Shown: positions 1 to 12,000 of the stretch, one piece after another
How the letters are laid out: each line of letters begins with the position of its first letter
Numbering within the stretch: position 1 is the stretch's first letter
Source: Capitulum mitella
Taxonomy: Eukaryota; Arthropoda; Thecostraca; Pollicipedomorpha; Pollicipedidae
Assembly (NCBI GenBank): GCA_030062745.1
Contig: CP099839.1
Location: forward strand, 19,902,733-19,966,732
DNA: 64,000 nt
Reading direction: 5' to 3'
The notes under the pieces: model-generated
Seen by the model: only the letters and a program-made list of their open reading frames with translations
The model's database searches: none
Told to the model about the DNA's origin: nothing
Position numbers and translations under genes: made by a program

Positions 1-303
<303 letters not shown>

Positions 304-307
304 GTAC

Positions 308-509
308 CTTTGAACTGAGATGCTTCAGGTCGACGCTGCCATCCTTGAGGACCTGAACGGCCTGCACCTTCATGCCGGCCATCTGGGCGGAGGCCGGGTT
401 CGTGCCGTGCGCCGACGTTGGAATGAGACAGACCTTGCGGTGGCCCTCTCCCTTGGCCTGCAGGTAGGACATGATGGCCCGCAGGCCCGCGTACTCTCCC
501 TGAGCGCCG
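308..509 (-). CDS. GLDC: GLDC exon 11 (last exon in window)
   Basis: The acceptor GTTGCAG precedes C GGC GCT. The exon encodes [35 protein letters not shown] and [15 protein letters not shown], with donor AAG|GTACAT in phase 0. The (GA)n tract of the next intron begins about 7 nt past the donor. Confidence 0.95.
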
Positions 510-3500
510 CTGCAACAACCGACAAATCAGCCGTCCACACCAGAAACGGAAGCCTCGAAAATCAAACGTGCAAACGACACGCCGTAACCACTGGACTTTA
601 ACAAAACCAGGCGATGCTGTTGCCTTACGAGCTCACGGACGCAGTCACGCCGTGGCCACGGCACAAAGGATCTGAGTCAGGCGCCGGCAAACAAGAGAGC
701 TTTGCCAAGGTAGGTACCAGGGTGCGGCGCTATGCGCCATCCCCAAAACGTCGTCGGCGCTGCGTTTACTCGCCTTCGGACTGCTGACACCAGGGCCTGA
801 TACCTGCACCCGTTCCTTCAGCCACGAAGTCAAAATCGTTTTCAGAGGGTTCAGCACTATACGGCCTCAACAAAGGAATACGTGGGTACCAGGAATGCAC
901 TCACGCCGTCACGAAGAGAGGTCCTCGCGTGCCGGAAATCCGCCTCACCTATTCGGCTGAAATGAGATCTTGTCGTATCCAGTGATTTCGCACAGGTCGT
1001 GTTCCAGTTCCTCGAACAGCTCCTTGTAGCCCAGCGCCTGCTCTTGTGGACAGAAGGGATGCAGCTCGGTGAAGTGTGGAAAACTGCACGGCTGCATCTC
1101 AGTAGTGCTGTTCAGCTTCATCGTGCATGATCCCTGTAAACAGTGGACAGTCAGAGTCACAGCCAGGGCGGATCACCAGCCAGGACAGATCATCAGCCAG
1201 GACTGATCACCATCCAGGACAGGTCACCCGACAAGACAGGTCACCAGCCAAAACAGATCGTAGGCCCAGGACATATAACCGGCCAGAACAGTTCACAAAC
1301 CACATGAGACCACTACGCGTCACATGTCACCATCCAGGACAAAGCTCCAGTCGGGGCAGGTCAACAGTCAGGATAGGTCACCATCCAGGACATACCACCA
1401 ATCATGACAGATCACCAGCCAGAACAGACTATCAGCCAGTACAAACCACAGACAGGACAAGCCGTCCACCCAGAGCAGTCCAACTGTTCACACAGTTAAC
1501 GGGCTACCCAGTTGACTTTCAGAGAGCCAAATGAAATTTCAAATTTCAGCGAGCCAACTTGAGCCGAGAAAACGTTTCCCTCCTTTGCCTTAACTCACGT
1601 GTATGAACTTTGTCTGCTCGCATGCGTTATCCGCTTATATTCCCATAAGTGCAATTGAGGTAACATTGCTTCACGTAACTGTTGACAATTTTCCTCCTCA
1701 GATGTGTCGTTAAAACCAATGAAAACCGGCGACAAACTGAAAGTGAATGCAGGTCAGGTCGGTCGACCGTCCGCTGGACCTAGGCCAGCTGGCAACTTGC
1801 CAAGGGAATCATGGAGTGGACCAGCGAGACGTCCTTGTTCTCCAGACTCTTCATGTACCGGACCAGCTGCGTCTCCGACTGGTGGGCGCTGAACACCGGG
1901 TGCTGCAGGTAGCTGGAGGTGCGCCGGAACTCAGAGTCGAGCAGGCTGCCCTCGATGTTGCCGCCCTCGACCAGGGCGGCCACGTCGTCCGCCGTCTTGG
2001 ACGACTCGAACACCCACAGCAGGTCGTCAATGTCGTGCGCCTCCACCGTCTCGTCGAGGGACACTCCCACCTGACGGCGTCGGCAGGCCGTCAGCAGTGG
2101 GATCATGCCACTACAGCTTGGCCAAGGTCATCTCAGCAGGACAACATCCGCCCGACTTCAGTGGACATATCACCACCTTCCTGTCAGATGCAGACTAATT
2201 AGACAAGTTTTTTGGATTTATTAATCGAAAACCCTTCAAGCAGAGATATTCCTAAAAACCTAATTGTTCAGGAACCTGTTGTTCCTTCCTCACCCAAATA
2301 CCCGATTAATCAGTTGTTCTAATGCACGGTTACTATCGTGCACGGTTCTTAGTACAATTCGGCTTTTCTGAAAACGAATATAAGATGGGAAGGGAACCGT
2401 TTTTAGGTGTCACTGATGCCGTCACATGCCTCATGCCTTATGTAAAAAGACGTGGCATTTTTAGTGTGTAGAGCCAAAGGATCTAGTCTACGCTTTCAAG
2501 GTCTTCCTAAGGAGGCACCAGTGGTTATTCCAGAGGTTACGCATTTTTCAAAGCGTTGATGATTTCGTATCTACGTGAACCACATCTGAAAATTCGAATC
2601 CATTCAAGCCACGCGCAGGAAAATTGAGATGAGTCCACCAAGACTGGTGGACTTCCAGAGGCCCAGCACCGGACGTGAAAGATTTGTGTCATTATACCGT
2701 ATATGGGATATGTCTATGTCGTTACACCGGATGTGAGAGATTTTCCTGGTCGTTACTCACACATCCGTCGTCGTAATAGCGCAGGTTGATCTCCTTCTGA
2801 ATCGCCCGCATCCGGATCTCCTGCTGCGACTCCTTGGGTTTTACCTTCAGCGTGTCGTAAAATAACGGATTCTGGATCTCGTTTCCCTCGTCCCGGAGAC
2901 CTTTAGCCAACAAGAGAGTTGCGTTGTGAATTTTCTTGGAGATTTTTTCGATGCCCTGAAAACGGAGAACAAATTTCAGCTAGGCGCCTGACAGAAACGA
3001 CAGAAACAAGGTCAGAGAACTGAGAAAGAGACTGCTGTAAAATCTTTGGAACCACGTAAAATCACAGGATCACACCAAAGTCAGGTATACCGATTATATA
3101 TGTGCCCACATCGATTATGTGCATGTCCCCGCCCTGCCAGTCGCGGAGCTGTCGTTGTGGTTACAACGACACCAGTTGCGAATGACCACCAACGAACAGC
3201 CCACTTTTCATCGGACGGTATTGGTGATACTGCGTATATACAGAATACGTGTACCTCGTTCTACAGAATACTTGTCATACAGAATACTCGTATACCTATT
3301 TTAGCACCGATGCATAGACTGTAATGGTTCATCGCAGTGGTTCGGCTTCGGCGAAAGACTGAGCAGTGTCCAGGCAGCATACGGCTGGTCAAACGGCTGG
3401 TCTTCTTTGATTTTTGCTTGCCATGTTTTTAATTTTTGTTATTGCAAAGAAACGACTGAGAAACACCGGAGGTCAACCGTCTACGGGGCTATATCATTGA

Positions 3501-6500
3501 CGTTAGATTGTTTGGGACCTTGCTGGAGCAATGAGACACTGGCCAGAAATGCCTTATTGCTCAAGAGCAACCTCATTGAACACTCAAACACCGCACTGTC
3601 AAACACACTACATTGTTCACGGAAGATTTACAAAGCAGACTGAGACGTAGTGCTGTATCACGTCGGTAAAGTTGGTTTAATATTCGGATACTCGGATATT
3701 TGCTACAATCGATAAGTGCCAACCATTTGGATTTCGCTTAAAATTAGCACAGCGCTTCCAATACATGTCGTCTATATCCCACGCAAATGATAGAGTAGCA
3801 CATTCATAAATTACTGGGCTATCGATAAAAGAAAACGGTAACTACCGTGAATTTCAAAGCTAAGAAATTACAGTTTTTAATGACAGGAACATGACATGAC
3901 ATGACAGGAACATGAAACTTCTATGGAGTGATCCTCTAGGGCATCAAGAACCACAATAGACGTCAAACAACGATTTTCAAGCTGTATAGTCTAAGCAGCC
4001 GTTACAACACCAGATATTTCGAAAATCAGAATGACGGTAAAAAGTCTACCCCTTCGATTTCGATGAAAATTTGCACTATGCTTTAGACGAATGTCATCCA
4101 TATCTTCCGTAAGTGGTAGAGTAGCACATTCAGAAATTACGGAGATATCGGAAAAGAAAACTGGAAATGTCGTGAGTCACCATGCCCAAGTTCTCCAGTC
4201 TTTTGAAAACCATGAAAGAAACACAAAATTTGCATGTAGTCACCCAAAGCCTTGAAAAAACGCCATAAAATCATCAAACGGCGATTTCTCATGTTCTATG
4301 GTCTACATAGCCGTTACGATACTAAATGTACAGCACATTAAAACAAGGAATAATGCCGACTCCTTCGATTTCGCTGAAAAATTGCACAATGTCTTAGAGA
4401 GATGTTTTCCATATCCCCTGTAAATGGTACAGCACCACATTCAGAAATTACGGAGGCTACGGCAGTCGCAGTTTTCTGTTATCGATAACTCAGTCATTTA
4501 TGAATGTGCTAGCCTTTTACTTGCGTGGGACGTAGGCAACATCTGTTTGAAATTCTGTACTAGTTTTTAAGGGAATTGAAAGGGTCGGCACCCATCAGTT
4601 GTAGTGAATGTCTAAATATCCGTATAGCAAGCCAACTTTACCGACGTTTCCGCATTTCCCCCGAGTTGACCAGATAATGGCATTAACTAGAATCCGGATT
4701 CAGCTTATCTTTTTTAGCACACATCACAATGGCAACAACAGACTTCAATCTCTATATTAATCCGTCCCCGACTGGGGGCCGGTTGACCACCCCCCTAAGG
4801 TTTTCTAGGATTACGAAAGAACGAACAAACGCAGCGCCACGAAACTTCGTGTACGTTTTGCTTCACCATTTTTTCATCTTGTGTCAAAGTTTTGACCTCA
4901 GCTCAAGTCAGGTATCTGACCCAGGTCAGGTCAAACGGACCTATGTCCAAAAAAGTTTAGCGCCCAGTAGCTTTTTCGGAAAACAAGATATCACAATACG
5001 AGTTTCAGGGACTTGTGATCTTGATAGATGCAACAATTCTGCCATCTCATACTTTTCGGAATTTTTCGGGTCATTGACCTAACATCAAGACCATTTTTAA
5101 CACATTTCGCCGTTTTTTCGGATACTGACGCAATTTTTCAAAACATTTTTAGCGTGGAGTGATGCAGACATCTAGTTACCGTCAATGGGCAAAGTATCAG
5201 TGACTTCCAGCTATTGACCAGAGGTCAGGTCACGAACAACTGTTATGAGCCAAGATGTACCACCGTCAAAATCAGCGATGAATTACTCAGAACTGGTAAA
5301 AAATGGCAGAAGTGTCTTGCACAGATGTAAGTAATACCAAGAACCCCAAAAAGTTTGAAAAAAGTCGCGTATTTTGGAAATAAACAGGTTCTCGCGAATA
5401 AAGCTCCGCCAGTTGTGTAGATTGGCAACTAATAAACTTTTCCAAAATTTAAGCGCCAGAAACCATCAAAATCACCACTAAGATCAATAAAATTTAGATG
5501 GATAGACCTATGTCGCGCAAATAAAGAAACGCTAAAATTAGTTTTCGTTAATTTCTTACTGCGTACGGCTGCCGCGCTTGCCGGCAACCGGCGTGAAAAT
5601 TGCCGTGTCTTTAACTCAACGTTTCGGCGTATATATTGAACAAATCTGAGAGAAATTAGACGTGTATCGGCATCTGCGGACTTTACTTGTGTGGACTAAT
5701 ACCTAAACGTTATAAGTCACAGTCCTTGAGATTTCTCCTTGAGTTCCTTGAGATCATGAGGCCATTTCTCGGTCTCATGCAGTCGGCTATGAGAAAAGAT
5801 ATATAGGACATAATTACTTACATATTATCTAAAACTAAAAATGAAACCAGTTTCGAGTTCCACTCGTCAAAAGCTTTCCAACGGTGTGCTTATTTTTTAT
5901 CGTGCGACCAACCATTCGTGAGTTAGAGGGGAGGGCGGTCAACCCAGTCGGGCGTGATCGTGGCCGACCCATGGTCGTGCGCGGGTTAAATTGTGAGGAA
6001 AAGTGTGTGAACTTGCAGAATGGCTGGAAGAGCGCACTTTGTGAAAAGAAAGCGTCACCCTTAATCTGCTGCCATGCCAGTCATGCCCAAATCTCAACCC
6101 TCGTTGATAAAGAGAGTCAAGAAAATCGAGAAAATGGCCGCCACTCTGAGACCGCCTATGGTTCTGGGCTGAGATTTGGTCATCTGACAGGAGTGGTGGC
6201 ACGAAATTATGTATGTATGTATTAAAGTTTCGGCGACATCCGCCGCACGCAGCGCGCACAACGCGCAAATCTTTGAATTTGCAGAGCATTCCCAGGCTAG
6301 TTCGATCATCTGCGTTGCGGAAAAACCCAAGAACTCAAGCACCTCGAGACAGTAGTCATGTAACTCATTTTTCACAGTTATACATCAGTGCGACATATCT
6401 CACTGTTCTACACATGTGCGACAAACGCAAAAGTAAATGTCACCTTGGGTCCGTGGTAGACGGCGTACATGGCCGACATGTTGGCCAGCAGGGCCTGGGC

Positions 6501-8982
6501 GGTGCAGATGTTACTGGTGGCCTTGTCCCGTTTGATGTGCTGCTCTCGAGTCTGCAGCGCCAGACGATAGGCCACCTTGCCCTCGGCATCCCTGGCGAGT
6601 AGGCTCAGGTCAAATGCCGTCAGACACCTGAACCCACCAAATACGCGCCGGGTGGCGGAACAATCACAGCATGGCATTGCCGTTATCAGGTTTTGGGCCA
6701 GACGAATTATGTAACGCAGCGATGCCGTGGCACCGTTCCGGGAAGAGTTTTCTAACGTCCAAATGCCGTAGTGCCGTTCTTAGATGAATTTTGACGCCCT
6801 GTAGGCTTTTGAAACGTCCAAAATGTCAGAACAACCGCCATCCTGAGAGGGGCTTCTAACAATACTAATGTCGGCGAACACGGGCCTTGATTCAACACGA
6901 AAAGTTCAGCGGTATCCCATACTCTGCCTTACAAAGGAACACAGACAAAAACACACCAACAGCTAGCGTCCGATATTGGCTCGTGAAGTTCAGGTTTGCC
7001 TGTCGCTACAGCGTTCACGCTAAGAGTAATGCCACCTGTTTATAGAAGTCCGAGCTTCTACAAATAAGCAGTCGGTGACTGGCACGGGGTGCTAGGCGCC
7101 ACTCCTCTTCGCTGACCTTCTGGCACCCCCTCCGACCTCCCGACTAACGCACGCAAACTGACCTGGTGACCCCGATCATACGGCCGGGCATGTTGCGCAC
7201 CAAGTGCGCCTGGCACGAGAAGAAGCCAGCGTGGGGGCCTCCGTAGCCGGGCGGAACACCCAGCCTCTGGCTGGTGCCCAGAGCGATGTCCACTCCGAAT
7301 TCCCCGGGCGGCTTCAGAATGGCCAGAGCCATCAGGTCCGTGGCGCAACAGACCAGGGCCTGGAGTCAGAGAAATATGGCTCGTAGGTCGGCGTTTGAAG
7401 CCAAGAAAAGGATGTCCGCAGGCCAGTGTCTGCAGCGAAGACCGAGGTGTCCTCAGAGCACGACTGGCAGCCGACAACGTGCACGGCTCGACGTTCTCAG
7501 CGGTTTCGCCTCACATCACCGACACTGTCTCGCCATTTTCAATAGTTATCACCTCGCATGGTCGACATAATTTCGTCTCCTGAGAGGTTTCGCCTCGCGT
7601 GGTCAACATTTTTTTGTCATTCTCTCTAGCTGCCACCTGACGTGGTAGAAACAGTCCGCCCTTATCAAAGGTTTACGGCTCACATGACATGCAGGGCTTC
7701 GCGCTCCCCAGGGGTTCCCTCACCACTTGATCGGCAGGACTTCACCATTTTCAAAAGCTCCTCCGTCACATGGTTTATGATGGGTGGTTGCGATTAAATG
7801 GATTATGATGGAATTCTCAAGGATTCCGTTTCCGCTTAGTCAGCATGGTCCGACCCTGTCGAGAGCTCCCGCTCACGTGGTCTGTTTATGGCAGCGGGCC
7901 GATGGCCCGACGCCGCTGACGTACCCCGTGCTGGTGGGCGCGGCGCACCAGCTCGGCGTGATCGTACACCGAGCCCTCCGTGTCCGGGTACTGGAACAGT
8001 ATGCCGGTCACGTCGCCGCCGCTCAGGTCCATGGCAGCCAGGTCTCCCACCTCGATCAGCAGGCCCAGCGGCTCGCAGCGCGTCTTCACCACGGCGATCG
8101 TCTGCGGGTGCAGCTTGTCCGAGACAAACACCCGCCGACGCTTGTTCACCCTGCGGGAGGCCGGCCCACCGGCGTCAAAGCGGCCAACAAACGTAGGACA
8201 GACGTGACAGATGCTGACAGGCCTGCGCAGGACAGACGTGGCCAACACGCACATTGCTAATATAATGAGCAAACGCTGGGCAAACCTGATGGGCACGCAC
8301 AAGACAAACGTGACTGACAAAAATAGGAAAAATGGAACGAATACGCCTAGGACAAACGTGACCAGCAGGCACGAGACAAACGTGATAAACTCACATGAGG
8401 CAAACGTGACCGACTTACACAAGACAAACGACACGAAAACACATAGGACAGCTGTATGGCGTTGGCAGGCGTTCCACTGCAACGTCCTGTAAGTACAAGT
8501 ACTGGACGGACATTAGATAAATACCGGACAGATGACGAACAGAAACGTGGCGACTCTGGCTGTCCAACGCAATAGTCGTTGCCACTAGTCGCATGCTAAT
8601 AAATTCCCAAACAAAAGATCTTTCGAGGAACAAAACTGATGCCAATGGCAGGAGGCAAATGCACTCTGCTTCTGGAACAAACTGGACATCTTAATGAAAG
8701 GCAGAAAAGTGGTTCAGCTGTGGGAAATAGCGGCGCACTGCAGGTGCACTGACCATTCATCCATCAGGTGAGACATACTCCGTTCCTCAGAGACGTCGTA
8801 CGCCTTGGCGAAACGTTGAGAGTTAACACGCGCAATATTCTAAGAATTCATATCTTGCTTATGCTGAGTTTTGGCTCAATCCTATCATCGCGTACAATCG
8901 ACAGAAAGCGCGTTATCAGAAGCAATTGAAGTATATCCATAAAATTGAAAAATAGCAAAACCGCAATAGTATTAAGTTAACA

Positions 8983-9040
<58 letters not shown>

Positions 9041-12000
9041 ATGTATGTATAGAAGGTACAATATTATACCTTCTTTCACTAGGTATACAAAGACGCAGTT
9101 CCATTTAACGTGAAGTGAACGGACCCAATATTTTTGTCCGATTTCCGACAGAAGAATACGAAAGCAAAATTTTGCGTTCTTTAACCTTTAGTTCAGTTTC
9201 TTTGTTCCTGCAACACCTTTTCTCATTTGGGCTCCGTGTGGCACGCAAGCAAATCAGACGAAGCTTTAAACATTGTCTCAGTACCAGTCGTTTAACCCGT
9301 CTTAGACCATGGTAAATGGCGTGACGCGACTAATGAGCCGTACAAAAACAACCCCGCCCCACCCCCACCCTACATTCTTTATATATTTGACGATATATTT
9401 GACCGTAGCAACCATATATTTCATATAATGGTTGCTACCGTGATGTTAGAGATCAGAGTCTGTGTTAAACAGAGCTTGTCACAGGGACTCAGACTCCTAC
9501 ATCAGATCGAGGAATTCTAGGCAATGGCTGTTTTTTTCGAATGTTTAACGTGCCAGTAACGGTGCGACACCACTGCACGATAGCCGTAATGCTATATTGC
9601 CCAATTACCAACTGACCCGCGGACGAAGCATGGGACGCCGATATGACTCGGACCCGCTTAGCGAGGACAGATACTACACCTGCACTCCACCATCTGAGTT
9701 AACGACCAAAGTTATTATATATAACGAACTTACGGAATTTGAGTGATTTAAACGTCAGTCGATATAATCCTACATCGTGCGATTTTGTAACGTGAAATGA
9801 ATTAGGTTTGAGGCAATGATGAAGATAAAGGCCACGATAAAGTACAAATTTGTTACAGCTCTTAAATGATCACCGAGAAAAGACATTCACATCCCATCAA
9901 AACTAACTCAGATACTTAGAAAGAAAAAAATATTGAAGCGTACCATACACATACCTATAGCCAAAATTCGTCTTTTTTGCAGTGACCTTGTATTCTGCAA
10001 TCTCGAGCCAAATGTGGCGCAGCTTTTAAATGGCTGTTTTAATACATTTTTAACGCAGCTTTGCGTTTCAAGAGAAAAACCGCAAAAATAAATATCTGAG
10101 CCGAGGTGTACTATCATGAAACTATACCAGCATTTTGAAACTTGTATGAGCAAAACACAAGCGAATTCGAATCATATGATGAAGGTGGACAGCACTGATA
10201 AGACGTTTCTTTCCAAAACGCGTGGAATGACGCCACAAAAGGCACTGAAATTTTCAAGTCGGTGTCTTTGTTCCTTTTTGAAGTTATCTCAGAAATTCTT
10301 AGTCGCAGATCCTGAAACATTTTGCAGGCTTTGTTCCGTGATTGAGGAGCTACACGAGATGTCCGTCTGTGAGACTGAATGAGTACGTCAGGTGTCCGTC
10401 TGTCAGACTGAATGAATACGTCAGGCGTCAATCTGTCGGACCGCATGAGTACATCAGGTGTCCGTCTGTCAGACTGAATGAGTACATCAGGTGTCCGTCT
10501 CTCAGACTGAATGAGTACATCGGGTGTCCGGCAGCGACGGCGCAGGTGGTCCGTGAGCTCTGCAGCTGGCCGGCACCGCTCCGCGATCGCCTGAGGCCTG
10601 AGCCGTACCTGTAGCACATGGCGATGGCCTCGGCGGCGGCGGTGCCCTCGTCCAGCAGCGAGGCGTTGGCCGTGCTCAGGCCGGTCAGGTCGCTGACCAT
10701 GGTCTGGTAGTTGAGCAGCGACTCCAGCCGGCCCTGGGCCACCTCCGGCTGGTACGGCGTGTACTGAGTCGTCCTGGACGACGCCGCGGCGGGTCAGCGC
10801 TGCGCTGGCCCAATGGCGCCGTCACGTGCACAGCGTGTCCCACTCCCCCCCCGCCCATCAAAACTGCTGTGCCATTTCAAAAGCAAAACAGTGACCCCGT
10901 CCAGAAAACAGCGTCATGGATGTGCATTAATGATGAACGATTTGGCCATGGATGTTTTGCCATTTTGCAACATGCACGCCGAGGGAATGGACGTAATAAA
11001 TGTCCTTTTGTTGCTCAGAGTATCAGGTAAGTACCTGTTTATCATAGGGCCTGATGACTTTAAAACTCGCAGCTGAACTAAATCAGTCCAGCAATTATCA
11101 ATCCATCACATGACAGCCAGATAGCAATGATACTTCATGTCACGATGTAATAAAATTTTCTGACGTACAGGTGTTCATCTTGCGCTGAACATATGCCGGT
11201 ATCATTAACCCTTTAGCAACTTCGGCAGCCTCCTTACCAGCCGGGGTTTTCAAACATATTGCGCGAAATCGTGTGCGGCACTCGGCAGTTGTAGTAGCCC
11301 ATGCCAATGTAGGAGCGCCAGATCTGGTTCCTCTGAGCGATCCGCTGAATCCTCTCCAACAGCTCGTGCTCACCTGAGAATCGCACACTTGAGCCGTTTC
11401 TGCGTCTAAATAACCTCACTACCATCTTGAGCAGCAAAAATCTTACACGCAGCAGAACTGTTTGCGATGATGCAAAACCGGGAAAACAAAAAGTTAGGGC
11501 GAAGACGTAACCATACACACGGACTGCGTCGCATTCCCAGGTGTCAAGCGGTGCAGCCATCATCAGGCGGTGCCGACGCTATCCCCGACCCGAATATGGC
11601 AGGTCAGAGGGCGAGACTGACAGATGATAACGGTGCCTACTTCAACCAAACAGGCCGTGGCTGGTAACAGCGAGTTGTGAGTCAGAGACTGCTACAGACG
11701 GCTGCGTGTAAATTACCACAAAACCTGTACTCTCAGTCCCTCTTGGGGCCTTGTTATACCAATTCCTCCTCGGACCGTTAGAAGGCAATGAAAATGATCG
11801 AGATTAAGGCAAGCATATGCATTTTTTTAAGAACGTTGAGTGTTTATCCAAACTCCTGTGGAGACTTATTACAACTCCAAGTTGAGATCTACATGCCTCC
11901 CATTTCCGGGCAATAAATAAATGGTGCGTTTAAGTGACTTAGACCTAGTTAGCTGGGTCACCCATGAACCGGCAACTTTCAGAAAGCAGCATCTCCGCTG

